Below are positions 29,116-36,471 of a DNA stretch of 64,000 bases, piece by piece; positions within the stretch are counted from its first letter, which is position 1; every line of letters begins with the position of its first letter. The position numbers and the translations under genes were made by a program. The notes below the pieces were generated by a model. The model ran no database searches. It was not told the origin of the DNA and was given only the letters and a program-made list of their open reading frames with translations. This DNA is from Conexibacter woesei DSM 14684 (GTDB taxonomy: Bacteria; Actinomycetota; Thermoleophilia; Solirubrobacterales; Solirubrobacteraceae): contig NC_013739.1 of assembly GCF_000025265.1 (NCBI RefSeq), forward strand, positions 4,698,001 through 4,762,000, given 5' to 3'.

Positions 29116-30345
29116 TCACCCCGGCCGCGAGGACCGGTCGGCAGCGAGGAGGCCGCCGACGTAGAGGGACCCGGTGGCGCCGCGCGCGGCGCCACCGCAC
29201 CGCACCGTGACGCGCAGGTCGAGCTTCCTCGGCTGAAGGCGCAGCTGATGACCGGCGTTCTTGCACGTGCTTTGTGCCCGGCCGTAGCTGAGGGACGCGT
29301 ACGGCTCGACCGAGCCGGGCGGCTTGTCGAGATGGACGCGAATCTTGCCGACGCCCTTGCCCAGGCCGAAGTGCCGCACGATCGCGCGTCCGATCGTCAA
29401 CCGCACCGCGCTTTCCGGCTTCAACCCCTGGCAGTTCAGCAGGAGTTCGACCCGGCCTACGGCGTTCCAGACCGACGTGCGCATCCGCTCGGAGCGGCAG
29501 CCGGTGCCACCCTTCATGAAGATCGCCGGTGGGCGCCGCGACCCTCGACGAAATCTGAACGTCATCGAGACCCGGTTCGTGCCGTTGTGCAGCGCGAAGC
29601 GATTCCCGCCCGGCCGCGCCTGCACCACAGCCCCGGTCTGGACGGCAGCCGCGGTGACAGCCGGGCCGCCGGCGGCCCGGCTGATGGGCCGCCCCGTGAA
29701 CACCTGCTTGAGCAGCTCGGCATAGTCCTTGGCTTGCGCGGCGCCGCCCACGGCCTCGAGCCGCGAGATCCACCACGCGCTGTAGTCCCCGATGGGCTGG
29801 CAGTGTCTGGCCAGGTCGGAGTCGAAATACCCGTCTATGATGCCGGGGCCGCACCCGTCCGCGTAGAGCGGGAAGAACAACCAGTCGGTCGCGCACTTGA
29901 CCGCTACCCGGTAGTGGATCCCGTGCAAGCTCCAGTTGCGCACGTCGACGTTGGTCGTCGTCGAGAGTATGCCCGAGCTGGACACCCCCCAGCCCGTGTT
30001 CTGGCTGATCACATCGTCCCCGATCACCGCCTCGCCCGTGATTCTTTGGCCGTTCGGGCAGACGTACGAGTCTGAGCTGGTGTTCCACGCGCCGACCTTG
30101 CCCGGGTCCTGTGGCGCCTCAGGCCCGATGTACCCGTACTCGTGTTCGAATCGCGGAGGACGGGGGGCGTCTTGCTGGGTCAGCGGAGTCTTGAGCTGGA
30201 TGACGTCGGCCTGAGCCATCTCCGTGAGCGCGGCCGACCCGACGAGCACCGCGATCACCGCGCACGCCGCGCGCGTTCCGCGGGATCGCAGCATGCCGCG
30301 ACGAGGTTTGAGCTGGGACCGGCGCCCGTGTGCCATTGCACGCAT
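29116..30345 (-). CDS. Secreted protein of unknown function
   Basis: A 409-residue protein with an Arg-rich N-terminus and a hydrophobic segment (about 27-44) ending MAQADV, so probably exported. The mature part has many paired Cys (YVCPNGQ, VKCATDW, GCGPGI, RHCQP, GCRSE, LNCQG, STCKN, VRCGG), suggesting disulfides. Repeated motifs of the NTSSDSYVCPNG and GHQLRLQPRKLDLRVTVRCGG kind occur in actinobacterial cell-surface proteins. No catalytic signature was recognised. ATG at 30343-30345 is used; a second in-frame ATG is three codons later. Arginine codons here are CGN, unlike the AGA-rich exported proteins elsewhere in the window. Confidence 0.7.
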   Translation of the reverse strand: MRAMAHGRRSQLKPRRGMLRSRGTRAACAVIAVLVGSAALTEMAQADVIQLKTPLTQQDAPRPPRFEHEYGYIGPEAPQDPGKVGAWNTSSDSYVCPNGQRITGEAVIGDDVISQNTGWGVSSSGILSTTTNVDVRNWSLHGIHYRVAVKCATDWLFFPLYADGCGPGIIDGYFDSDLARHCQPIGDYSAWWISRLEAVGGAAQAKDYAELLKQVFTGRPISRAAGGPAVTAAAVQTGAVVQARPGGNRFALHNGTNRVSMTFRFRRGSRRPPAIFMKGGTGCRSERMRTSVWNAVGRVELLLNCQGLKPESAVRLTIGRAIVRHFGLGKGVGKIRVHLDKPPGSVEPYASLSYGRAQSTCKNAGHQLRLQPRKLDLRVTVRCGGAARGATGSLYVGGLLAADRSSRPG

Positions 30346-30481
30346 GGCTCGAAAGCTACGTGCGGGTGCCGGGGCGGACCACCTAGTTCTGGACGCTCGG
30401 GCCGCGGCGAGCAGCAGTGCCGCGAATCGCGCACGACCGGATCGGCCCGCGACCGGTGCCGCGCGTGCTGTCGCACCGCAG

Positions 30482-31444
30482 TCAGCCGACGCTCGATGTG
30501 GGTACCAGCGTCCCGCCGCCGCGCTTGATCACGCGCAGGATCGGCGTGACGCCGGACCCGAGCAGTCCTGGCAGCGCACCCACGGTCCCGGTGAGGAACG
30601 TGTAGAGCGCATCGAGGTCGGCGAACGCGGCCATCGCAACGAGGTTCGACGGTCCGGTCGTGGCGATCGCGAAGCGGACCGCCCGCTCTCGTGCCAGCTG
30701 CTTGCCTGCGTCCTCCAGGCGGGACGCGTGGATGTCCAGCCATATCACCGTCTCGACCGGCATCCCGAGCAACGCGAGGTCGATCGTCGCCTGAGCGCGG
30801 ATGACTTGCGTGTCGAACAGGCTCTGAAGCCGGCGCCGCACCGTCGTGTGCGACGCCGACAGCTGAGCGCTGAGCGTGGCGGCGGACGCGCGGGCGTCCT
30901 GTCCCAGCAGCTGCATGAGCTCGTGGTCGAGGGCGTCCAGCGACGGCTTCGGTCCGACGATCAGCGGACGCCTGAGACCCGTCGCCTGCTCGTCCGTCAG
31001 CGCTCCGGCCTGCCACTGGCTCGCGTCGGTGAACAAGCGCAGCATCGTGTGCGCGGTCGCATGGCGCACCCCTCTCGCGCCTATCAGCCGCTCGGCGAGC
31101 GCACCGGTCTGGCCGCGCCCGCGGGCATACACCGTGACGTACACGTCGCTGCTGCCCGACGTGACTCCGACGTAGTAGGCGTTCGGGTTGCGGGCCAACG
31201 TCTTCGCGACGTCGAGCGTCGTGCCGTGGTCGCAGACGAGGCGCACGAGCAATTCGGCGTCCTCCGGGCTGGTGCTCGTGCTCGGGACCGCGTGCATGCG
31301 CAGCGTCTTGTCGCCGAGCAGCCGCAGTCCGCGTCGAGCGACCGTCCGTTCGGGAACCTCGAGCACCTCCGCGATGCGGCCCCACGAGGCGCGCCCGTCG
31401 AGCTGCAGCGAGCAGACGATCTGCCGGTCGAGCTGGTCGAGCAT
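30482..31444 (-). CDS. Two-domain Lrp/AsnC family regulator
   Basis: A regulator of about 320 residues made of two successive AsnC modules: an HTH (LDQLDRQIVCSLQLDGRASWGRIAEVLEVPERTVARR split over helices) plus ligand domain, then a second HTH (LDALDHELMQLLGQDARASAATLSAQLSASHTTVRRR) plus ligand domain. The start at 31444 gives the family N-terminus MLDQLDRQI. An alternative ATG at 31474 adds 10 residues. Both ATGs lie inside copies of a 12-bp direct repeat. It diverges from an amidohydrolase and an NMT1-like binding protein, which it probably controls. Confidence 0.85.
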   Translation of the reverse strand: MLDQLDRQIVCSLQLDGRASWGRIAEVLEVPERTVARRGLRLLGDKTLRMHAVPSTSTSPEDAELLVRLVCDHGTTLDVAKTLARNPNAYYVGVTSGSSDVYVTVYARGRGQTGALAERLIGARGVRHATAHTMLRLFTDASQWQAGALTDEQATGLRRPLIVGPKPSLDALDHELMQLLGQDARASAATLSAQLSASHTTVRRRLQSLFDTQVIRAQATIDLALLGMPVETVIWLDIHASRLEDAGKQLARERAVRFAIATTGPSNLVAMAAFADLDALYTFLTGTVGALPGLLGSGVTPILRVIKRGGGTLVPTSSVG

Positions 31445-31483
31445 TGGCTGAATTCGCTGCTGCGGCCGTGACATTGGCTGAAT
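31442..31483. repeat. Direct repeat CATTGGCTGAAT, two copies 30 bp apart
   Basis: Exact copies at 31442-31453 and 31472-31483. Each contains one of the two candidate start codons of the Lrp gene on the minus strand. The 30-bp spacing equals about three helical turns, so both copies present the same DNA face, as expected for an Lrp octamer wrapping DNA. The amidohydrolase starts 86 bp further on. Confidence 0.5.
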
Positions 31484-31568
31484 CACCCGCTTTCTGCTGC
31501 AAATCTTGCCGTTATCAGCGGCCCAACCGTAGCATCGCCGCGCCTTGCACCCGACCCTGTGGAGCACC

Positions 31569-32924
31569 ATGGACGCGCCTCTGCCGCCTCGCGGCCGCTA
31601 CCTGATACGCGACGCCTACGTGATCACGCTCGACGCCGAGCGCGGCGACCTGCCGCACGGTGACGTGCTCGTCGAGGACGGTGAGATCGTCGCCGTGGGC
31701 GAGGGCCTGTCCTCGCCCGGCAGCGAGGTGCTCGACGGGACAGGCCGGATTCTGGCCCCCGGCCTGGTGGACACGCACACGCATCTGTGGAACGGGCTTC
31801 TGCGCGGCGTGATCGAGCAGGAGCCGGGGCGCACGTACTTCGAGGTCAAGCGGCGCGTCGCGCGCCACTACGCGCCCGAGGAGTCGTACGTCGCCGCCCG
31901 GCTCGGCCTCGCCGACGCGCTGATGTCAGGAACGACGACCGTCTGCGATTGGGACCACAACGCTCGCTCGCCCGAGGACGTCGACGCAAAGCTCAGAGCG
32001 CATCGAGACTCGGGCATGCGAACGCGCTACGCGTACGGCAACCCCGACAACCACCCGCGTGACGAGGTCATGGATCTCGCCGACGTCGCTCGCGTTCAGC
32101 GCGAGTGGCTCGGCACCCGTGACGACGGGCGACTGAGCCTGTGCGTGGCCGTTCGCGGGCCGGCACGCACCGAGCGGGACATCCTGTCGGCCGAGTGGGC
32201 GTTCGCGCGCGACAGAGGGCTGCCGATCACGCTCCATCTCGGTGGTCGCCGCGACGACGCCGCGCGCTACGCGGACCTGATGCAGATGCACCGGGACGGA
32301 CTCCTCGGGCCGGATGTCCAGGTCGTTCACGCAGTCGACGTGACGGACGAGGAGATCGCCATGTTGGCAGCGACCGGCACGTCGGTCTGCCTCAGTCCGC
32401 TGACCGAGTACGAGGGGATGGGCATCCCTCGGATCACCGAGCTGCTCGATGCCGGCGTGCTCGTCTCGCTCTCGGTCGACACCCTTGCCGCGCCGCTGAG
32501 CGCAAGCCTCCTTGCGGTCATGGGAACGGCCCTGACGATCGAGCGCGGACGGCCGCGGGGCAAGGCCATGACCGCACGCCGCATGCTCGAGCTGGCGACC
32601 ATCGACGGTGCGCGCGACCTCGGCCTCGACCACCTGATCGGCACGATCACCCCGGGCAAGCGGGCGGACCTGATCCTGGTCAACCGCGCCGACCTCAACA
32701 TGGTCCCGTGCGCGGACCCGCTGCCCGTGCTCGTGCTCTGCGCCCAGCCGGCGAACGTCGACACCGTGCTGGTCGACGGTCGCGTGCTCAAGCGCAACGG
32801 GGTGTTGACCGCCGTCGATCCGAACGAGCTCGCGGCGGCGGCGACCCGGGCGCTCGCGGCGGTGCTCGATCGCGCCGACTGGCACCAGTTCGCGTTGCCC
32901 GCACTGGCCGAAGCGGACGCCTGA
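31569..32924 (+). CDS. Amidohydrolase (cytosine deaminase/chlorohydrolase, SsnA-TrzN group)
   Basis: A 451-residue metal-dependent hydrolase of the amidohydrolase superfamily. H70-T-H72 in GLVDTHTHLW begins the TIM barrel; later metal or catalytic residues are in TLHLGG (near 222), VVHAVDV (near 254) and SVDTLAA (near 305). The Glu that normally follows the third His in deaminases (HxAE) is Gly here, so a standard deaminase mechanism is not assured. ATG at 31569 follows GGAG. The neighbouring NMT1-like binding protein suggests that the substrate is a small N-heterocycle or related compound taken up from outside. Confidence 0.82.
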   Translation: MDAPLPPRGRYLIRDAYVITLDAERGDLPHGDVLVEDGEIVAVGEGLSSPGSEVLDGTGRILAPGLVDTHTHLWNGLLRGVIEQEPGRTYFEVKRRVARHYAPEESYVAARLGLADALMSGTTTVCDWDHNARSPEDVDAKLRAHRDSGMRTRYAYGNPDNHPRDEVMDLADVARVQREWLGTRDDGRLSLCVAVRGPARTERDILSAEWAFARDRGLPITLHLGGRRDDAARYADLMQMHRDGLLGPDVQVVHAVDVTDEEIAMLAATGTSVCLSPLTEYEGMGIPRITELLDAGVLVSLSVDTLAAPLSASLLAVMGTALTIERGRPRGKAMTARRMLELATIDGARDLGLDHLIGTITPGKRADLILVNRADLNMVPCADPLPVLVLCAQPANVDTVLVDGRVLKRNGVLTAVDPNELAAAATRALAAVLDRADWHQFALPALAEADA

Positions 32925-32955
32925 CGGCCACACATTCGAACGAGGAGGAGACGGT

Positions 32956-34029
32956 ATGAGAGCGCGTTGCGTCAGTATCGCTGCGTTGGCGGTCATCGCG
33001 ATTACCGCTGCCGGGTGCGGAAGCACGCCCGGCGAAGGCGGAGGGAGAGGCGGTACCAGCACCGTGGACCTGTCGGGGCCGATCAGACCCGCCGAAGACA
33101 GGGACATCACCGTCGCGATTCCGTTCCCGGACGTCGCGATGTACTCGATGTACAACGTCGGCAGCGACCTCGGCTACTACGAGCAGGAGGGCCTGAAGAT
33201 CAAGGTGATCACCGCCGAGGACGTCAACGCCGCCGTCGCGAGCGGGAGCGCCGACATCGGCGTGAACAGCGTGGGTTCCGCCCTGGAGGCAATCCGCAAC
33301 AAGATCGGCGTGACCATCCTCGCCGGGCACTGGTGCCGGCAGAACTTCGACTTCGCCGTGCAGCCGAACGTCGAGTCGGTCGAGGATCTCGAGGGGACGA
33401 ACATCGTCCTCGCCGGCACGCCGGGCGACCCGGCGCAGTTCCAGCGCGCACGGGTGCTGAAGGAAGAGAACTGGGACCTCGACAGCATCGATCACACGCT
33501 CGTCAACCCGGGGCCGGACTCGGCGACGTGGCGGGCGTTCTTCACGGCGAGACGCGTGTCGCTGATGCCGTTCTTCGCCGACGACGAGCCGGCGCTCCAG
33601 AAGCACGGCGCAAGGGTGATCTTCCAGACGCTGCGCAACTGGGCGAACGACGTGCACATCGTCAACCGCGGATGGCTGGCCGAGAACCCGAACTCAGCGG
33701 TTCGCTTCCTGCGAGGGACCCTGAGAGCCGTGGACTTCATCGTGGCTCCGGGAGTCGGCAAGAGACCGCAGAACAAGGACGCCGTCCTCGACATCTACGC
33801 CGATCACGACTTCGACGTCAGCGCCCTTCGCGGTCAAGACGACTCGTGGGTGCTGGGCGGGGAGCTCTTCTGCGAGAACCTCTACTTCGACGAGGCGGCG
33901 TGGGCGACGACGATCGCGACCCAGAAGCTGAAGCCGCTCGACTTCAACGTCGACCTCGGCTACCTCGAGAAGGCGCAGAAGCTCATGAGTCGAGACAACG
34001 CCCCGCCGGCTCGGATGTCGTACCCCTGA
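32956..34029 (+). CDS. NMT1/ThiY-like substrate-binding lipoprotein
   Basis: A 357-residue ABC-type binding protein of the SsuA/THI5/TauA family. The lipobox is TAAGC (Cys22), and VAIPFPDVAMYSMYNVGSDLGYYEQEGLKIKV is the hallmark first lobe. GGAGGAG lies 8 bases before the ATG. It follows the amidohydrolase by 31 bases. No permease or ATPase gene is nearby, so it must work with an importer encoded elsewhere. At least six Arg codons are AGA, again more than in cytoplasmic neighbours. Confidence 0.88.
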   Translation: MRARCVSIAALAVIAITAAGCGSTPGEGGGRGGTSTVDLSGPIRPAEDRDITVAIPFPDVAMYSMYNVGSDLGYYEQEGLKIKVITAEDVNAAVASGSADIGVNSVGSALEAIRNKIGVTILAGHWCRQNFDFAVQPNVESVEDLEGTNIVLAGTPGDPAQFQRARVLKEENWDLDSIDHTLVNPGPDSATWRAFFTARRVSLMPFFADDEPALQKHGARVIFQTLRNWANDVHIVNRGWLAENPNSAVRFLRGTLRAVDFIVAPGVGKRPQNKDAVLDIYADHDFDVSALRGQDDSWVLGGELFCENLYFDEAAWATTIATQKLKPLDFNVDLGYLEKAQKLMSRDNAPPARMSYP

Positions 34030-34053
34030 GCGTGTGCAGGTAGGAACCACGGG

Positions 34054-34092
34054 GACGGCGACTCGCTGAACGGTCAGCAGCGAATCGCCGTC
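34054..34092 (+). terminator. Hairpin after the NMT1-like gene
   Basis: GACGGCGA-N-TCGCTG pairs with CAGCGA-N-TCGCCGTC across a 9-nt loop, 25 bp after the stop. There is no T-tract, so it may be a Rho-dependent or mRNA-stabilising structure. Confidence 0.6.
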
Positions 34093-34249
34093 CACCGCAC
34101 ACGCGGAGACCCTCGATCTTCGGCACCGGCCGGCTATCGCAGTGGCGCTGACATCGACGTCGCGTTCTACGGGAGGCATGGTCCACGAATCGACACGCTG
34201 CCCGGCAGGGCGCGTCCTTCACCGTCGATTCCATCTCGCGGGTGGCAGG

Positions 34250-34543
34250 TCATTCCAGGACCTCGTCGGCAAGCTCGCGCAGGGCGCGGCGCGTCTCGGC
34301 CAGCACCCGTCTGCCCTCCTCCGTGGCGCGGTAGCGGCGTCGATGCCGCCCCTCGATCGTCTCTTCGTGCGAGATGAGCCACCCGTCGGCCTCCATGCGA
34401 TGGAGCGTCGGGTAGAGCGTCCCAGGGCTGATTCTGTGGCCGTGGTGCGCAAGTTCCTCGCTCATCCACGCACCGTCGATCTCCTCCTCGGCGGCGTGAT
34501 GGAGGATGTGCAGCTGAACCGCGCCGCGCAGGAACTGCCGCAC
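34250..34543 (-). CDS. PadR family transcriptional regulator
   Basis: A 97-residue winged-helix protein: FLRGAVQLHILHHAAEEEIDGAWMSEELAHHGHRISPGTLYPTLHRMEADGWL is the PadR core, with the family phrase SPGTLYPTLHRME. GTG at 34541-34543, 4 bases after the VOC stop, gives the usual PadR N-terminus. An ATG at 34588 in the same frame would add 15 residues and overlap the VOC gene. It is the second gene of a two-gene operon, and the palindromes at 34976-35005 are its probable operator. Confidence 0.88.
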   Translation of the reverse strand: MRQFLRGAVQLHILHHAAEEEIDGAWMSEELAHHGHRISPGTLYPTLHRMEADGWLISHEETIEGRHRRRYRATEEGRRVLAETRRALRELADEVLE

Positions 34544-34547
34544 CCGA

Positions 34548-34934
34548 TCAGTCGCTCGTGCGAGCGGCGGGTTGAAACAGCTCGACAAGGTTGCCGGCGG
34601 GGTCCTCGACCAGGATTTGCGAGCCCCCGGGGCCGGTCACGACGTCGTTGCGGAACGGCACCCCGGCGCGGCGCAGGCGCTCCACCTCGACCGCGAGATC
34701 GTCGAACACGAGGTGGATGCGGTTCCAGCCGCCCGGCCCAGGCCGGGCTCCGTCCGGCATCGGCCGCCCGGCCGAGCTCGCCGGGCCGCTGAGCAGCAGC
34801 CGCAGATCTCCCAGAGAAACGTCGGCGAACGCTGGCGCGGCGCTTGAGATCAGCGTGAAACCGAAATGGGTCGTGTAGAACGCGATGGCCGCCTCGACGT
34901 CATCGACCATGTATCGAACGTTGACCGTGGTCAC
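34548..34934 (-). CDS. VOC (glyoxalase/bleomycin resistance fold) protein
   Basis: A 128-residue vicinal-oxygen-chelate protein: VNVRYMVDDVEAAIAFYTTHFGF begins the first beta-alpha-beta-beta-beta module, and IHLVFDDLAVEVERLRRAG with ILVEDPAGNLVELFQP the second. His, Glu and further acidic residues that could bind metal are present in the second half. GTG start with GGAGG upstream. Co-transcription with PadR suggests a role in resistance or in metabolism of a compound sensed by PadR. The substrate is unknown. Confidence 0.88.
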   Translation of the reverse strand: MTTVNVRYMVDDVEAAIAFYTTHFGFTLISSAAPAFADVSLGDLRLLLSGPASSAGRPMPDGARPGPGGWNRIHLVFDDLAVEVERLRRAGVPFRNDVVTGPGGSQILVEDPAGNLVELFQPAARTSD

Positions 34935-34975
34935 AGCAGGCCTCCTCGGCGGGTTGAAAGACCAGCTCAGCAACC

Positions 34976-35005
34976 ATATCGGATTCCGATATCGATCTCC
35001 GATAT
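34976..35005. promoter_or_regulatory. PadR-type operator: palindrome plus extra half site
   Basis: ATATCGGATTCCGATAT (34976-34992) has perfect 8-bp arms around one base, and a third copy of the arm TCCGATAT follows at 34998-35005. It lies 42-71 bp upstream of the VOC start. Confidence 0.7.
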
Positions 35006-35461
35006 TTGCGCGAGCGCCGCGGACGATCCCAGCGCGCTCGACCGAGCCCGCGCGGCGAACCGCTCGAGCGAGGCAAGCGCGACCCGATCGCTGGCGGCAA
35101 GCGTAGGTGCCTCTCTGATCGATATGGCGTTCTGCGCAACTGTGCCCGTGACCCACCCCCGACAGTTGCGATACCAACTCGATCCCGCGCCACTCGGCGA
35201 CGGCTTGCACGTTCGCCGTCCCCGGTACTACCGTCGCGGAGCGGTGCGGACCGCTGCTGGCCTGAGGCCGGGCGCCCGCACCGAGCGGTTGCATACAGAT
35301 CGCACGCCGCGACGGCGACTTGCAGACCGTGACGAGTATTCGGTTACTCGGCCCATAGAAAAGGCCCGCCGGAGCGGGCCTTTTCCTTAGCGGGACGATA
35401 AGCCGGAAAGCCGACACCCTAAGCCGTACCGGGCCTCTCAGCCTGCCCGGAGGTGGTTGCG
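35006..35461. other. Gene-free stretch with one terminator
   Basis: No open frame here looks coding. A strong terminator with 11-bp arms AAAAGGCCCGC/GCGGGCCTTTT is at 35359-35384, but no gene precedes it on the plus strand, so it may end an unrecognised small RNA or be left from a deleted gene. I looked for a tRNA beside the recombinase and found none. Confidence 0.5.
35359..35384 (+). terminator. Rho-independent terminator with no recognised upstream gene
   Basis: Perfect 11-bp stem, 4-nt loop (35370-35373), A-tract on one side and T-tract on the other, so it would work in both directions. It is 77 bp before the recombinase ATG. Confidence 0.85.
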
Positions 35462-36004
35462 ATGGACATCGAGGTGGCGGATTTCCTGCGCTACTGCGAG
35501 ATCGAACGCCGGCTCGCGCCGCTGACGTGCAAGGCGTACGCGCGCGACGTGCGCGCCTGCACGACGTTCCTGCACTCGATCGACGTGCACGACCTCGCGG
35601 CGGTGCGGGTCGCGCACCTGCGGCGGTTCCTCGCCGCCGAAGCCGACCACCGCCCCGCCCCCGCGAGCCAAGCCCGCACGATCGCCGCGCTGCGGTGCTT
35701 CTTTCGCTTCTGCGTCGAGAACGACTACCTCGACCGGGATCCGGCCGCGGTGCTCCGCGCGCCGAAGAAGCGCGACGCGCTGCCCGACGTGCTCGACAGC
35801 CGCGAGCTGCGCCGGCTGCTCTCCACGCCGGGAAGCGGGCAGGTGTGGCAGCGCAGATTCGCCGGCCGCGACGAACGCGACCGGCTCATGCTCGCCCTGC
35901 TCGGCCACAAGCACCTCGACTCAACCCAGCGCTACACCCGCGTCACCGCCCACCAACTCCGCGGCGCCGTCAAACGACTGCACTGGCACGAGACACGCGC
36001 ATGA
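35462..36004 (+). pseudogene. Tyrosine recombinase (XerC/D-like), internally deleted
   Basis: A 180-residue frame starting at ATG 35462 (GGAGG upstream). Residues 1-95 are the SAM-like core-binding domain (FLRYCEIERRLAPLTCKAYARDV), followed by the start of the catalytic domain (LDSRELRRLL). At about residue 138 the sequence jumps to RLMLALLGHKHLDSTQRYTRV, the last catalytic motif with GH and the nucleophile Tyr. The part carrying the first catalytic Arg, the beta-hairpin Lys and H-x-x-R is missing, about 100-130 residues. The reading frame is kept, but strand exchange should be impossible. A fragment of a sister copy is at 62588-62724. Confidence 0.85.
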
Positions 36005-36020
36005 CCACGCCTTACCTCGG

Positions 36021-36102
36021 GTCGCGGGTCCAATACAGGGGCGGGTTCTTGACGCATATCCCCGACCGGGTACCGGTTCGTCGCGGTGCGGGAGTTGCCG
36101 TA
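36021..36102 (+). repeat. About 80-bp repeat, copy A
   Basis: Nearly identical to 60940-61020 (copy B), including GGGTTCTTGACGCATATCCC and TACCGGTTCGTCG. Copy A lacks two bases inside the repeat (CGGGTACC against CGGGGCTACC), which breaks the frame that copy B keeps. It starts just after the recombinase stop. Confidence 0.8.
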
Positions 36103-36107
36103 GCGCG

Positions 36108-36428
36108 TTACGGCACCAGAGGACGCGTGAGCAGCGTCGTCACCGTCGAGGGGTCCACGAGCTGCTCGAACTCCGCCGAGGCGACGCGCAGGCGTGGGTC
36201 CTCCACGAGCGCGCGCTGCCACGCCTCCCACGAATGCAGGCCCATGACCTCAGCCACCTGGACCGATGGCGCGGTCCCGTCGGGCTGCCCCTCCACCCGA
36301 TAGACGTCAAACGAGCTGACCGCGTCGTTGCCGAGGCAGGCCGGCCGGTCCACCTCCGCGGAGAACTGGGCGAAGCGATCGAGCGGCACGCCCGGTCGCA
36401 GTGAAATGAGGTTGATGGCGTAGAGCAA
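36108..36428 (-). CDS. Small dimeric alpha-beta barrel protein (HapK/REDY-like)
   Basis: A 106-residue protein. The TTG start at 36426-36428 has AGGAG 6 bases upstream; no ATG fits better. LYAINLISLRPGVPLDRFAQFSAEVDRP, FDVYRVEG and VQVAEVMGLHSWEAWQRAL follow the pattern of the ferredoxin-like dimeric alpha-beta barrel fold, closest in memory to the HapK/REDY family. No function can be assigned. It lies 43 bp downstream of the amidohydrolase 3 gene start-to-stop order on the same strand, so it may be the last gene of that operon. Confidence 0.65.
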   Translation of the reverse strand: MLYAINLISLRPGVPLDRFAQFSAEVDRPACLGNDAVSSFDVYRVEGQPDGTAPSVQVAEVMGLHSWEAWQRALVEDPRLRVASAEFEQLVDPSTVTTLLTRPLVP

Positions 36429-36471
36429 TGTCGTCTCCTGTCTGGGATTTCGTCTCACGAGAGAGGTCGAG

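Noticed and set aside
35385-35461. Possible tRNA or attachment site next to the recombinase
   Set aside because: No cloverleaf or T-loop sequence could be built; the only structure is the terminator just upstream.
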